A stretch of 7,713 nucleotides of DNA from Desulfobacteraceae bacterium (GCA_022712835.1 JAFLJU010000671.1:1-7713); one strand, 5' to 3'; shown: positions 1 through 5,854, counted from the stretch's first letter. Notes: generated by a model from the letters alone, not told the origin. A program made the numbers and translations.

Positions 1-313
1 AGTTATAATCCTTTGGTACTGCTTTTTAGGTCCTAAGACCCGCTCTTTTTTCTTTTCTCACTGACCAATTTTCAAAGATCAAACATTTTCGCTCGAAGGG
101 CTGTTTAAAGTCTGACCTCCTGAAGACCGGCGAATAATGCATGAATTAAAAAACAATGTCAAACCTTATTTTTTATATTTCCAAAAAAACTTATCTGTCT
201 AAATTTTAGGACTCAAAATTCTCCCATTAAATTGAGATTTTACTGCTACCGCATTCATCGCAGCGGGAACCGTCCACTCCATAGGGTCCCCCCGGAATTA
301 TTGTATAAAAAAC
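1..313. other. AT-rich stretch with no convincing gene
   Basis: No open frame with a ribosome-binding site was found on either strand. The stretch holds a leftward sigma70-like promoter (134-162, listed separately). Downstream of that promoter on the minus strand is an AGGAGG-like sequence near 115-120, but no usable start codon follows at normal spacing, and short frames beyond it close quickly. It is most likely the 5' leader and promoter of a gene to the left of the window, plus the downstream spacer of the lipoprotein gene. No clear hairpin terminator is visible behind the lipoprotein gene. Confidence 0.6.
134..162 (-). promoter_or_regulatory. Putative sigma70-type promoter reading left out of the window
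   Basis: On the minus strand there is a perfect TTGACA (157-162), a 17-base spacer and CATTAT (134-139), which matches 4 of 6 bases of the -10 consensus. Transcription would start near position 127 and run off the left edge. No gene for it is visible inside the window. Confidence 0.5.
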
Positions 314-1195
314 TTATTTAAATCCAAACTTGCCGTTTGAGTTCTTCCATTGGCTTTCAGGGAGAATCGTTTCAATAACATCCCAGTGTTCCGCAATTTT
401 ATGGTTTTCTACTCTGAACAGGTCATAAAAGCAGGTGTACTGACCCGCAAACTCTCCTTCACTGACGGCCAGAACAAAATTGCCCTGCCCCAGGATGATG
501 TGGTTTTTTGTATAAACCATTTTTATTCCCTGTTCCGCCATGGCCTTCAGGGCTTTGCCAAGACCTGAGACCCCGTCAGCAATTGCTGTATTATGCTGGA
601 TATAATTATCTCCAGCATAATAGTTACTTAATTTATCAAACTGCCCTTTGATGAGAATGGTATCAACAAAATCTTTCACCAGCATTTTATTGCTTTGGGT
701 TTTTGAAAGATCTATTGCCTCGGTTGGGCCATCAAACTGAGAATGCCCGCTGGGATTTGGTGTTACAACTTTTGCAGATAAATTATCCCAATGCTCGACA
801 ATCCTGCCATCTTCAAACCGGAAAATATCAAAACCAGCCTTGGGTCCGAAAAAATTGTAATCTGTGTGGGTGAACACATAGTCTCCGTCTGAAAATGCCC
901 GGATGACATTGACCTTTATACTGCCCTGGGGAATATTTTTCATTAACTCGCCAAATCCTGCAATCCCATCGCCGATCATAAGATTATGCTGGATATACTT
1001 GTCAGAATTGATATATCCGATGGGCTTAGGATCGGCTGTTTCAAGGCTGTTTAAAAGGGCGACAGCCTTGTACCTATTCGACAATTGGTCCGATAATTGG
1101 TCGGGCAATCCAGTTTGGGGATCTTTTTTAGCCTGAATGGATGTACAGGACACCAGAACCAATGCTGCAAAACAAAAAATAATATTTTTTTTCAT
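314..1195 (-). CDS. Lipoprotein with two tandem SnoaL/NTF2-like domains
   Basis: This 293-aa protein is probably a lipid-anchored envelope protein. Residues 1-17 form a lipoprotein signal: Lys2-Lys3, a hydrophobic core and a lipobox LVSC, with Cys17 the likely lipidated residue. Two similar halves follow, about residues 43-137 and 168-272. Each contains YIQHN (67-71 and 198-202) followed by a DG..G loop, and each ends in FD/YD-x-FR-x-E ... EHWD (134-137 and 269-272). This is the pattern of SnoaL-like polyketide-cyclase/NTF2-fold domains, which are usually single units of about 130 residues, so the gene appears to be an internal duplication. Members of this fold include isomerases, cyclases and plain ligand binders, so no substrate can be named. 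The start is well supported by AAGGAG six bases upstream. It lies 124 bases behind an AraC-family regulator on the same strand and may be its target. Confidence 0.85.
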   Translation of the reverse strand: MKKNIIFCFAALVLVSCTSIQAKKDPQTGLPDQLSDQLSNRYKAVALLNSLETADPKPIGYINSDKYIQHNLMIGDGIAGFGELMKNIPQGSIKVNVIRAFSDGDYVFTHTDYNFFGPKAGFDIFRFEDGRIVEHWDNLSAKVVTPNPSGHSQFDGPTEAIDLSKTQSNKMLVKDFVDTILIKGQFDKLSNYYAGDNYIQHNTAIADGVSGLGKALKAMAEQGIKMVYTKNHIILGQGNFVLAVSEGEFAGQYTCFYDLFRVENHKIAEHWDVIETILPESQWKNSNGKFGFK

Positions 1196-1248
1196 GTCTA
1201 TCTCCTTGCTTTTAGGGTTAAGATTTGGAGATAAAATACACCGTAATG

Positions 1249-1277
1249 CAGATGCCTGATAGGTTCATCTGGGTCAA
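1249..1277 (-). promoter_or_regulatory. Possible regulated promoter of the SnoaL lipoprotein gene
   Basis: On the minus strand TTGACC (1272-1277) is followed after 17 bases by CATCTG (1249-1254), a good -35 with a poor -10. The hexamer CAGATG at 1249-1254 and CATCTG at 1266-1271 form an inverted repeat with 11 bases between arms, inside the spacer and over the -10. A strong -35 with a weak -10 and a dyad would fit a regulator-dependent promoter. Assigning it to the adjacent AraC protein is a guess. Confidence 0.3.
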
Positions 1278-1319
1278 ATAATGGTAAATATCGAAACAAA
1301 AGGATTTTTTTTATGGGAG

Positions 1320-2228
1320 CTATTCTGTCAGTGTTTTTTTAAATTGGGCGGGAGATAGTTGGGTATGTTTTTTAAAAAATTTTACAAAATTGGTGGGTTC
1401 GTCAAACCCCATATCATAGGTCAACTCCTTAATGGAGACATCAGATACAGCCAATTGTCGTTTGATTTCGAGAATGATAAACTTGTCGACAAAGGATTTA
1501 GCAGTATTGCCTGTAACGGCTTTTACGATTTTGTTTAAATGGGTATAGGAGATGTTCATCATTGCTGCATAGGCGTCTGCATTCCGGGTTTGGGCGAAAT
1601 GCGCTGAAAGCAGATGCCTGAATTCACTAAATTGTATCATCCATTCCGAGTTTTTTTCTCTGGGCGCAAATGTTTGTTTTATCCGTTCGGCTTTGAGCAG
1701 CAACAGTTTGAGAAGGGTTCTAAGCATCTCTTCCTTGGCAAATGTTTCGACAAAAATATATTCATTATATATTTCATTGATAATATGATCAAAAACCAAT
1801 GTGGTGGATTCAAGGGGCACAATATCCGGTGGATAAAGATGGTAATTGTATAATCTTGAAAAGGTGAGGGTATCTGAATGAACCATGTTCCTGGTTAAAA
1901 AATCCTCGGTGAACAGCAGGAGAAATCCATCTGCCCCTGGGTTTAAATCAAAGGCATTGACCTGTCCTGCCGAGATAAACATCAGGCTGCCCCGGGAATA
2001 TTCATAGGGCGTAAAATCAATAAAATGCCTGCCCTGTCCTTTTGTGAAATACAAAATTTGATAGAACGCCAACCGATGGGGCTGGTCCAGGGGAGGAATC
2101 ACCTGGTGGCTTCTTGAAAAAAGATGCCTAAGGGTCAACACCTCAAACTCAATTTTTTCTTCTTTATTTTCGTCTTTATTTTCGTCTTTAGATTTATGAA
2201 AAAAAACCTGGGGGATATCATCTATCAT
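1320..2228 (-). CDS. AraC-family transcriptional regulator
   Basis: This is a 302-aa cytoplasmic DNA-binding regulator. The N-terminal part (about residues 35-130) looks like the cupin-type sensor of AraC proteins, with the pattern HRLAFYQILYFTKGQGRHF, then RGSLMFISAGQ and a following hydrophobic strand. The C-terminal 90 residues hold the two helix-turn-helix units. The second is the family signature: IKELTYDMGFDEPTNFVKFF followed by KKHTQLSPAQFKK (about 266-298). The effector cannot be read from the sequence. The ATG has GGAGG five to six bases upstream. Residues about 13-22 are a low-complexity DENK repeat encoded by a 12-base tandem repeat (2161-2190). The gene stands alone behind the terminator at 2287-2315 and directly upstream of the SnoaL lipoprotein gene, so it may control that gene or be cotranscribed with it; no terminator lies between them. 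Confidence 0.93.
   Translation of the reverse strand: MIDDIPQVFFHKSKDENKDENKEEKIEFEVLTLRHLFSRSHQVIPPLDQPHRLAFYQILYFTKGQGRHFIDFTPYEYSRGSLMFISAGQVNAFDLNPGADGFLLLFTEDFLTRNMVHSDTLTFSRLYNYHLYPPDIVPLESTTLVFDHIINEIYNEYIFVETFAKEEMLRTLLKLLLLKAERIKQTFAPREKNSEWMIQFSEFRHLLSAHFAQTRNADAYAAMMNISYTHLNKIVKAVTGNTAKSFVDKFIILEIKRQLAVSDVSIKELTYDMGFDEPTNFVKFFKKHTQLSPAQFKKTLTE
2161..2190. repeat. 12-base tandem repeat, 2.5 copies, inside the AraC-family gene
   Basis: The plus-strand unit tctttattttcg occurs at 2161-2172 and 2173-2184 and continues for six bases. On the coding strand it gives Lys-Asp-Glu-Asn repeats near the N-terminus. The length keeps the reading frame, so copy changes would alter only a charged linker. 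Confidence 0.85.
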
Positions 2229-2286
2229 GGATTCCTCCGATTAAACTGCTGCACATTACCATCACGGCCCCTGTCCAGAAAGAACA

Positions 2287-2315
2287 AGGGGGATTGTGGA
2301 AATCCCAATCCCCCT
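2287..2315 (-). terminator. Hairpin terminator behind the flavoprotein gene
   Basis: A perfect 10-bp inverted repeat, AGGGGGATTG (2287-2296) and CAATCCCCCT (2306-2315), flanks a 9-base loop. Read leftward it lies 11 bases after the flavoprotein stop codon and is followed by a T-rich but interrupted run (TTGTTCTTTCT). It probably separates the upstream two-gene unit from the AraC-family gene. Confidence 0.75.
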
Positions 2316-2326
2316 ATATTAATGCT

Positions 2327-2962
2327 CTATCGGATAAAATTGGTCATTGTTTTGGCAACCGATTCGGGCGCGGGAAACTGCTCCTTTCCTGCGGCGATAA
2401 CGTTCATGATCCATGCCATATTTTTCCCTAACACCTCCATGATCTGTTTGCCTTCACCATCCTGCTCCATTTCACCCGGATTGAGGCCATGGGCCACATT
2501 CCAGTAGTTTGAGGAAGGCATGATCATCTCAGAATAGTTGATATAGTGATTCAGAGAGTCCACCGTGGGAATTCCCCCGGACCTTCTAACAGCCGCAACA
2601 GCGGCCCCGACTTTGTGCCGGAACAGGCTGCCGTTCACCGTGGAAACGAAAAAGGCTCTATCAAGAAAAGACTTCATTGTCCCTGCCACACCGGAAAAGT
2701 AAACCGGAGAACCCAGCAGAATACCATCGGCTTCTTTCATCTTCTGAATCCATTCATTTACCGGATCATCCTTTAAGGTACAGGCTTCATCCTGATTTTT
2801 CGCACAGCCATAGCAGGCAATGCATCCCCTGACCTTTTCTTTGCCGACATTGATCATCTCAGTTTCAATACCGGCCTTTTCCAATTCAGCTAAAACCGTG
2901 TTCATAGAGCCGGCGGTATTTCCTTTTTTTCTGGCGCTGCCGTTAAATCCAATAACTTTCAA
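2327..2962 (-). CDS. Flavodoxin-fold reductase with Isf-like cysteine cluster
   Basis: This 211-aa protein belongs to the NADPH-dependent FMN reductase / iron-sulfur flavoprotein group. The start is the TTG at 2962, because AAGGAG lies seven bases upstream and the flavodoxin beta strand KVIGFNGSARKKGNT begins directly after it. The frame stays open further upstream, to an ATG at 3019, but those extra 19 residues do not look conserved. GSARKKGNT (8-16) is the FMN phosphate loop. Cys47, Cys50, Cys53 and Cys61 form a C-x2-C-x2-C-x7-C motif like the compact 4Fe-4S motif of archaeal iron-sulfur flavoproteins. The segment GSPVYFSGVAG...KSFLDR (about 80-105) is the usual FMN isoalloxazine and dimer region. 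It probably passes electrons to an unknown low-potential or oxidative-stress acceptor in the cytoplasm. It sits 76 bases behind the 99-aa gene on the same strand, likely one transcript. Cluster binding is inferred from the cysteines only. Confidence 0.88.
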   Translation of the reverse strand: MKVIGFNGSARKKGNTAGSMNTVLAELEKAGIETEMINVGKEKVRGCIACYGCAKNQDEACTLKDDPVNEWIQKMKEADGILLGSPVYFSGVAGTMKSFLDRAFFVSTVNGSLFRHKVGAAVAAVRRSGGIPTVDSLNHYINYSEMIMPSSNYWNVAHGLNPGEMEQDGEGKQIMEVLGKNMAWIMNVIAAGKEQFPAPESVAKTMTNFIR

Positions 2963-3038
2963 ATGTATTCTCCTTTTTGTTGATGATTGACATTCTGTAA
3001 GAAACCGGGTCATCCCCAAATCATTCCGGGACGATGTC

Positions 3039-3338
3039 CTATATTTTCAAGATCATAAAAACATATTCCCCCTGGTTGAAATCAATGGTCAAATTCGCCC
3101 CCCTGCCCTCTGCATACCGTATCCAGAAGGGCCGGTCATTCACCCCGCATTCATGATTGGGATAGGACTCACCTGTTTTTCCATTTTTCCAGGAAAGAAT
3201 CATGGGGGAATCACATTTTTCAAAAGCGGTTTCCTTTGCCAGTTGCTTGGCCTTTAAAAAGTCAAACCCCTCTTGGGTTATATCAAACTTTATATATTCT
3301 TCGGATTGGTTTTCCGACACTGTAAATATCTGTCCCAT
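3039..3338 (-). CDS. Small protein of unknown function, possibly AF1514-like
   Basis: This 99-aa, soluble, acidic-to-neutral protein has no signal peptide or membrane segment. The start at 3338 is chosen because AAGGAG lies six bases upstream of this ATG; an in-frame ATG at 3359 has no such site. Features are a helix-like segment GFDFLKAKQLAKETAF, then SPMILSW, a Cys-Gly pair in HECGVNDRPFW, and a C-terminal strand pattern RYAEGRGANLTIDFNQGEYV. The order of these (LA helix, PM-L-W, W-x-x-YAE-x-RG, ID-x-x-x-x-EYVF) reminds me of the small AF1514-type proteins of archaea and sulfate reducers, whose function is unknown. I hold that match loosely. It is the first gene of a likely two-gene unit with the flavoprotein and is transcribed divergently from mtgA. 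Confidence 0.78.
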   Translation of the reverse strand: MGQIFTVSENQSEEYIKFDITQEGFDFLKAKQLAKETAFEKCDSPMILSWKNGKTGESYPNHECGVNDRPFWIRYAEGRGANLTIDFNQGEYVFMILKI

Positions 3339-3378
3339 GGATATCTCCTTATTCATCATTCATTTTGATTGCGCCAGT

Positions 3379-3407
3379 GGATCATATGGGATCATATTGG
3401 ATCACAT
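3379..3407. repeat. Three direct repeats GGATCAYAT with 10-bp period
   Basis: GGATCATAT occurs at 3379-3387 and 3389-3397, and GGATCACAT at 3399-3407. The start points are exactly ten bases apart, so each copy faces the same side of the helix. They lie between the divergent 99-aa gene and mtgA, just downstream of the leftward promoter's expected start. They are a candidate operator for cooperative protein binding. Confidence 0.7.
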
Positions 3408-3429
3408 AATACAAAACGCAATTAAGACC

Positions 3430-3457
3430 AATATAAGGATTGATTTAGAATTGACAA
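3430..3457 (-). promoter_or_regulatory. Putative promoter of the 99-aa gene and flavoprotein
   Basis: On the minus strand TTGTCA (3452-3457), a 16-base spacer and TATATT (3430-3435) each match the sigma70 consensus at 5 of 6 positions. The start would be near 3424, leaving a leader of about 85 bases that contains the GGATCAYAT repeats. Confidence 0.5.
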
Positions 3458-3479
3458 CAAGACCCATTCAACGTAGAAC
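3451..3479 (+). promoter_or_regulatory. Putative promoter of mtgA
   Basis: TTGACA (3451-3456) is a perfect -35, followed after 17 bases by TAGAAC (3474-3479), a 4 of 6 match. The start near 3486 leaves a very short leader with AAGGA before the mtgA ATG. The -35 shares five bases with the opposing leftward -35. Confidence 0.5.
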
Positions 3480-3497
3480 CCATGACCAAGGAAGCCT

Positions 3498-4199
3498 ATG
3501 AAAAAAAAGAAAAAAAAATCAATCATGGGATGGATGTGGAAAAAGGCGTTTACGGTTGTCCTTGTTCTGATCTTTTTTTCCGTTTCCCAGGTGGTGCTTT
3601 TCAAGTATGTGAATCCCACGGGAACCGTTAACATGATCTGGGAACAGCTGCTGGCCAAGGTCAACCAGACCGTTTATATCCCATCAGCCTATGGGTGGAG
3701 AAACCTTGATAAAATATCTGCGAACCTTCAGCAGGCGGTTCTGGCTTCGGAAGACCAACGTTTCCTGTCCCACAACGGATTTGATTTTAAAGAGATGAAA
3801 ATCGTGATTGAAGATATCATAGAAACTCAAAGGTTTCGGGGGGCCAGCACCATCAGCATGCAGGCGGCACGATCCCTCTTTCTGCCTTCCAGTAGAAGTT
3901 TTTTGAGAAAAGCTATAGAAGCATGGTATACGATTTTAATCGAATTTTTCTGGGACAAACAAAGAATTTTTGAAATCTATCTAAATACTGTGGATTGGGG
4001 AACCCGCACGGTGGGAGCCCAGGCCGGGGCACAGCGCTATTTTTCTTGCAATGCCGACCAATTGACACAGACCCAGTCAGCGCTCATGGCAGCGATATTG
4101 CCAAGCCCACACAAATGGTCTGCCAAAAAGCCCAGCGCCTACATTCAAAAGCGCCATAGGCGAATACTCAAACAAATGCCACACATGCGCCTGCCCTAG
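3498..4199 (+). CDS. mtgA: Monofunctional biosynthetic peptidoglycan glycosyltransferase
   Basis: This 233-aa membrane-anchored GT51 enzyme polymerises lipid II into glycan strands at the outer face of the cytoplasmic membrane, without a transpeptidase domain. Residues 1-16 are strongly basic (six lysines), followed by one membrane helix at about 17-36. Motif 1 is SEDQRFLSHNGFDF, with catalytic Glu85; motif 2 is GASTISMQAARSLFL (115-129); motif 3 is RKAIE, with the second conserved acid Glu141; motif 4 is RIFEIYLNTVDWG (157-169). The length is normal for MtgA (about 230-240). In motif 2 the usual QQ is MQ. The start has AAGGA five bases upstream. The first codons contain A8-G-A9, a slippage-prone tract. 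It is convergent with the PPIase gene and divergent from the 99-aa gene, so it is probably monocistronic. Confidence 0.94.
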   Translation: MKKKKKKSIMGWMWKKAFTVVLVLIFFSVSQVVLFKYVNPTGTVNMIWEQLLAKVNQTVYIPSAYGWRNLDKISANLQQAVLASEDQRFLSHNGFDFKEMKIVIEDIIETQRFRGASTISMQAARSLFLPSSRSFLRKAIEAWYTILIEFFWDKQRIFEIYLNTVDWGTRTVGAQAGAQRYFSCNADQLTQTQSALMAAILPSPHKWSAKKPSAYIQKRHRRILKQMPHMRLP

Positions 4200-4214
4200 G
4201 AATACCCAGGGCAG
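4191..4214. repeat. Inverted repeat overlapping the mtgA stop codon
   Basis: CTGCCCT (4191-4197) and AGGGCAG (4208-4214) can pair. After one A-C mismatch two more G-C pairs form, with an AATA loop. It overlaps the last mtgA codons and stop. It has no T run on either strand, so it is not a classical terminator, but it may be a transcript-end or convergent-gene boundary structure. Confidence 0.5.
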
Positions 4215-4238
4215 CAATCAAAAACAAACCAAACCAGA

Positions 4239-4262
4239 CGACCCAAAACAGTCGACCCAAAA
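4239..4262. repeat. Two direct copies of CGACCCAAAA between convergent genes
   Basis: The 10-mer occurs at 4239-4248 and 4253-4262, 14 bases apart, in an A/C-rich spacer between the mtgA and PPIase stop codons. No function is evident. Confidence 0.55.
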
Positions 4263-4278
4263 AATAGAGTTGAATTTA

Positions 4279-5349
4279 TTAAAAATCCATAAGCTCCACA
4301 TCAAAAAGCAAGGTGGCTTTGGGGGGGATAATACCAGGATAACCCTTCTCCCCATAGGCCTGGGGATAGGGAATCAGCAGTCGCCGCATTTCCCCTTTTT
4401 TCATACCAGCTATCCCTAAATCCCACCCCTTGATCACCTCACCTTTTCCAAGGACAAACTGGATGGGTTTATTCCGGTCCCGGGATGAGTCAAACTTTTT
4501 TCCATTCTCCAACACACCGGTATAATGGACACTTATCTTTTCTCCAAGCTTTGCTGCCGGCCCTTCCCCCTCTTTGAGAAGTACATACATGGGACCACCC
4601 TCTATTTTCAGAGCATCGGGGTGCTTTTGCATCATTTTATTCTCAAATTCGGACATATATTTTTTCAGACCGGCCGCTTGCTGTGCGGCCAGATTATTAC
4701 TTGCAGCATCAAGGCTTGCCTGGTCTGTTTTAAAGGCCAGGGCATCCTTGCCCTTACGAATAATATTCAAATGATTAATCCGGTCTCCCTTGCGAATATC
4801 GTGGACCACATCCTGGCCGGATACTACTTTACCAAATACAGAATGCTTTAAATCCAGCCACGGGGTTTCCTTGTGGGTGATAAAGAACTGACTGCCATTG
4901 GTATTGGGACCTGAATTTGCCATGGAAAGAATCCCGGGGCCGCTATGGGTCAGGGAAGGATGAAACTCATCGGCAAATTGATACCCAGGGCCACCCCGGC
5001 CAGTTCCTTGGGGGTCACCGCCCTGGATCATGAAGTTGGGAATCACCCGGTGAAAAACCGTGTCGTCATAAAACTTTATACCGGCCTTCTTGTTTGATTT
5101 CTTGGTGCCCTCGGCAAGCCCCACAAAATTGGCCACGGTATTGGGAACCAGTTTGAAATAAAGTTCTGCCAGAATGGTTCCCCGGGTGGTTTCAAATTCG
5201 GCATAAACCCCGTCATCCAGTTTCTCAATATCCGTTGCTGCCAGAGACGAAGCAGGTAAAATCAGCAAGAGTGAAGACAAAAAAATTCCGGTTGCGAACA
5301 ACCAGGTGAACAAAAAACGACAGGGTCTGTGAACAACAGAATTTACCAT
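4279..5349 (-). CDS. Exported two-domain peptidyl-prolyl isomerase (cyclophilin + FKBP)
   Basis: This 356-aa protein catalyses cis-trans isomerisation of prolyl bonds and probably acts as an envelope folding factor. A signal peptide covers about residues 1-37 (Arg8 and Arg11, hydrophobic core 12-31, cleavage near SSLA-A). The cyclophilin domain (about 47-200) has every active-site residue of the family: Arg101, Phe106, Met107, Gln109, Ala144, Gln154, Phe156, Trp164, Leu165 and His169. A charged, Ala/Gln-rich linker (about 201-252) leads to an FKBP domain (253-356) that keeps Tyr276, Phe286, Asp287, Phe298, Val305, Ile306, Trp309, Tyr332 and Phe349. Both domains should therefore be active. The ATG at 5349 is preferred: it has AGGG upstream and gives a normal signal peptide. 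An in-frame ATG at 5400 adds 17 polar residues and lacks a site. Cyclophilin-FKBP fusions are known from some bacteria and protists. Confidence 0.95.
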   Translation of the reverse strand: MVNSVVHRPCRFLFTWLFATGIFLSSLLLILPASSLAATDIEKLDDGVYAEFETTRGTILAELYFKLVPNTVANFVGLAEGTKKSNKKAGIKFYDDTVFHRVIPNFMIQGGDPQGTGRGGPGYQFADEFHPSLTHSGPGILSMANSGPNTNGSQFFITHKETPWLDLKHSVFGKVVSGQDVVHDIRKGDRINHLNIIRKGKDALAFKTDQASLDAASNNLAAQQAAGLKKYMSEFENKMMQKHPDALKIEGGPMYVLLKEGEGPAAKLGEKISVHYTGVLENGKKFDSSRDRNKPIQFVLGKGEVIKGWDLGIAGMKKGEMRRLLIPYPQAYGEKGYPGIIPPKATLLFDVELMDF

Positions 5350-5415
5350 GGGTTTATCCCTTTTATTATGGTTATCAATATTATTTTTCATACGAATCAT
5401 TTATTAAATTACGCC

Positions 5416-5442
5416 TTTATAAGTTGAGATAGCGCATTTCAA
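5416..5442 (-). promoter_or_regulatory. Weak candidate promoter of the PPIase gene
   Basis: On the minus strand TTGAAA (5437-5442) and TATAAA (5416-5421) are separated by 15 bases, shorter than ideal. Initiation near 5409 would leave too little leader for the ATG at 5400 but about 60 bases before the ATG at 5349, agreeing with the chosen start. Confidence 0.35.
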
Positions 5443-5507
5443 TAGCCAAAAGACCATCCATTCTAACCTTTCCGGGGAGAGATTAATGGATATTTTTGAA
5501 TTTATCA

Positions 5508-5532
5508 AGGACAATAAAAGAGGACAATAAAA
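5508..5532. repeat. Perfect 12-mer AGGACAATAAAA repeated at 13-bp period
   Basis: Copies lie at 5508-5519 and 5521-5532, next to and partly inside the A run that forms the T tract of the leftward terminator. It is probably a local duplication by slippage. Confidence 0.8.
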
Positions 5533-5557
5533 AACCTCAACCGTTATGTTGCAGAGG
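5529..5557 (-). terminator. Probable terminator of the tRNA-His transcript
   Basis: Read leftward, CCTC (5554-5557) and AAC (5548-5550 region) pair with GTT and GAGG (5535-5538), with a small three-base bulge and a six-base loop. The stem is followed at once by six T residues (5529-5534). It lies about 90 bases beyond the tRNA 3' end and before the PPIase gene. The stem is short and bulged. Confidence 0.5.
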
Positions 5558-5648
5558 AAAAAAAAGGTTCCATCTAAAAAAAATAAAAATGATAAAAAAA
5601 AGGATAAGAGCCAAGAGAGCCTAAAAGGAAGGTATCGAGATTTTTTTG

Positions 5649-5725
5649 TGGGGTGAGTGACGGGGTTTGAACCCGCGGCCACCAGGACCACAACCTAGTG
5701 CTCTACCAACTGAGCTACACCCACC
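5649..5725 (-). tRNA. tRNA-His (anticodon GTG)
   Basis: The reverse strand folds into a complete cloverleaf. The acceptor stem is GTGGGTG with CACTCAC (one G-T pair), the D stem GCTC/GAGC, the anticodon stem CTAGG/CCTGG with loop TTGTGGT, and the T stem GCGGG/CCCGT with loop TTCAAAC. The anticodon is GTG. The extra 5' G (position 5725) faces discriminator C73, the identity pair of histidine tRNAs, which confirms the assignment. CCA is encoded (5649-5651). It decodes CAC and CAT codons. It stands alone, with its own promoter and terminator, and is divergent from the 54-aa gene and selB. Confidence 0.97.
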
Positions 5726-5741
5726 ACAAAAAAACTTGTAC

Positions 5742-5770
5742 TTTCTACCAGAGACAGCTTTTTTTAGCAA
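5742..5770 (-). promoter_or_regulatory. Putative promoter of tRNA-His
   Basis: On the minus strand TTGCTA (5765-5770), a 17-base spacer and TAGAAA (5742-5747) each match the consensus at about 4 of 6 positions. The expected start is about 10 bases before the mature tRNA 5' end, which is normal for a tRNA gene. Confidence 0.45.
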
Positions 5771-5825
5771 CTCTTTTTTTATTATCCTTACAAAATTTAT
5801 GTTAATAGCCATCTCACATTTAAGA

Positions 5826-5854
5826 TTGACCTTGACCCGTTGTTTGACTATTAT
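5826..5854 (+). promoter_or_regulatory. Strong putative promoter for the 54-aa gene and selB
   Basis: TTGACC (5826-5831), a 17-base spacer and TATTAT (5849-5854) match the sigma70 consensus at 5 of 6 positions each. At the expected start site a small dyad, CCTCT-GGTAT-AGAGG (5856-5870), could be an operator or a 5' hairpin of the message. The only genes to the right are the 54-aa gene and selB. Confidence 0.6.

Larger units (their letters stand above)
5350..5648. other. Spacer between tRNA-His and the PPIase gene
   Basis: About 300 bases without a supportable gene. From right to left it holds A/T homopolymer-rich sequence behind the tRNA, a hairpin with a T run (5529-5557), a 13-bp-period direct repeat (5508-5532) and a weak leftward promoter (5416-5442). 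An open frame crossing this area and the tRNA has no ribosome-binding site and a low-complexity Leu/Phe/Ser translation, so it is not a gene. Confidence 0.65.

Noticed and set aside
29..40. GGTC-CTAA-GACC palindrome followed by a T/C-rich stretch, as a terminator
   Set aside because: The stem is only four base pairs and the following T run is interrupted, so it is too weak to call.
2124..2507. Plus-strand open frame of 127 aa
   Set aside because: It spans the AraC start, the hairpin terminator and the flavoprotein 3' end on the opposite strand, with no ribosome-binding site.
3422..3664. Minus-strand open frame of 80 aa opposite the start of mtgA
   Set aside because: The polyphenylalanine run is simply the complement of the mtgA lysine tract; no translation signal precedes it.
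5649..5725. tRNA-His as an attachment site for an integrated element
   Set aside because: No duplicate of the tRNA 3' end and no integrase or phage-like gene appear in the window.
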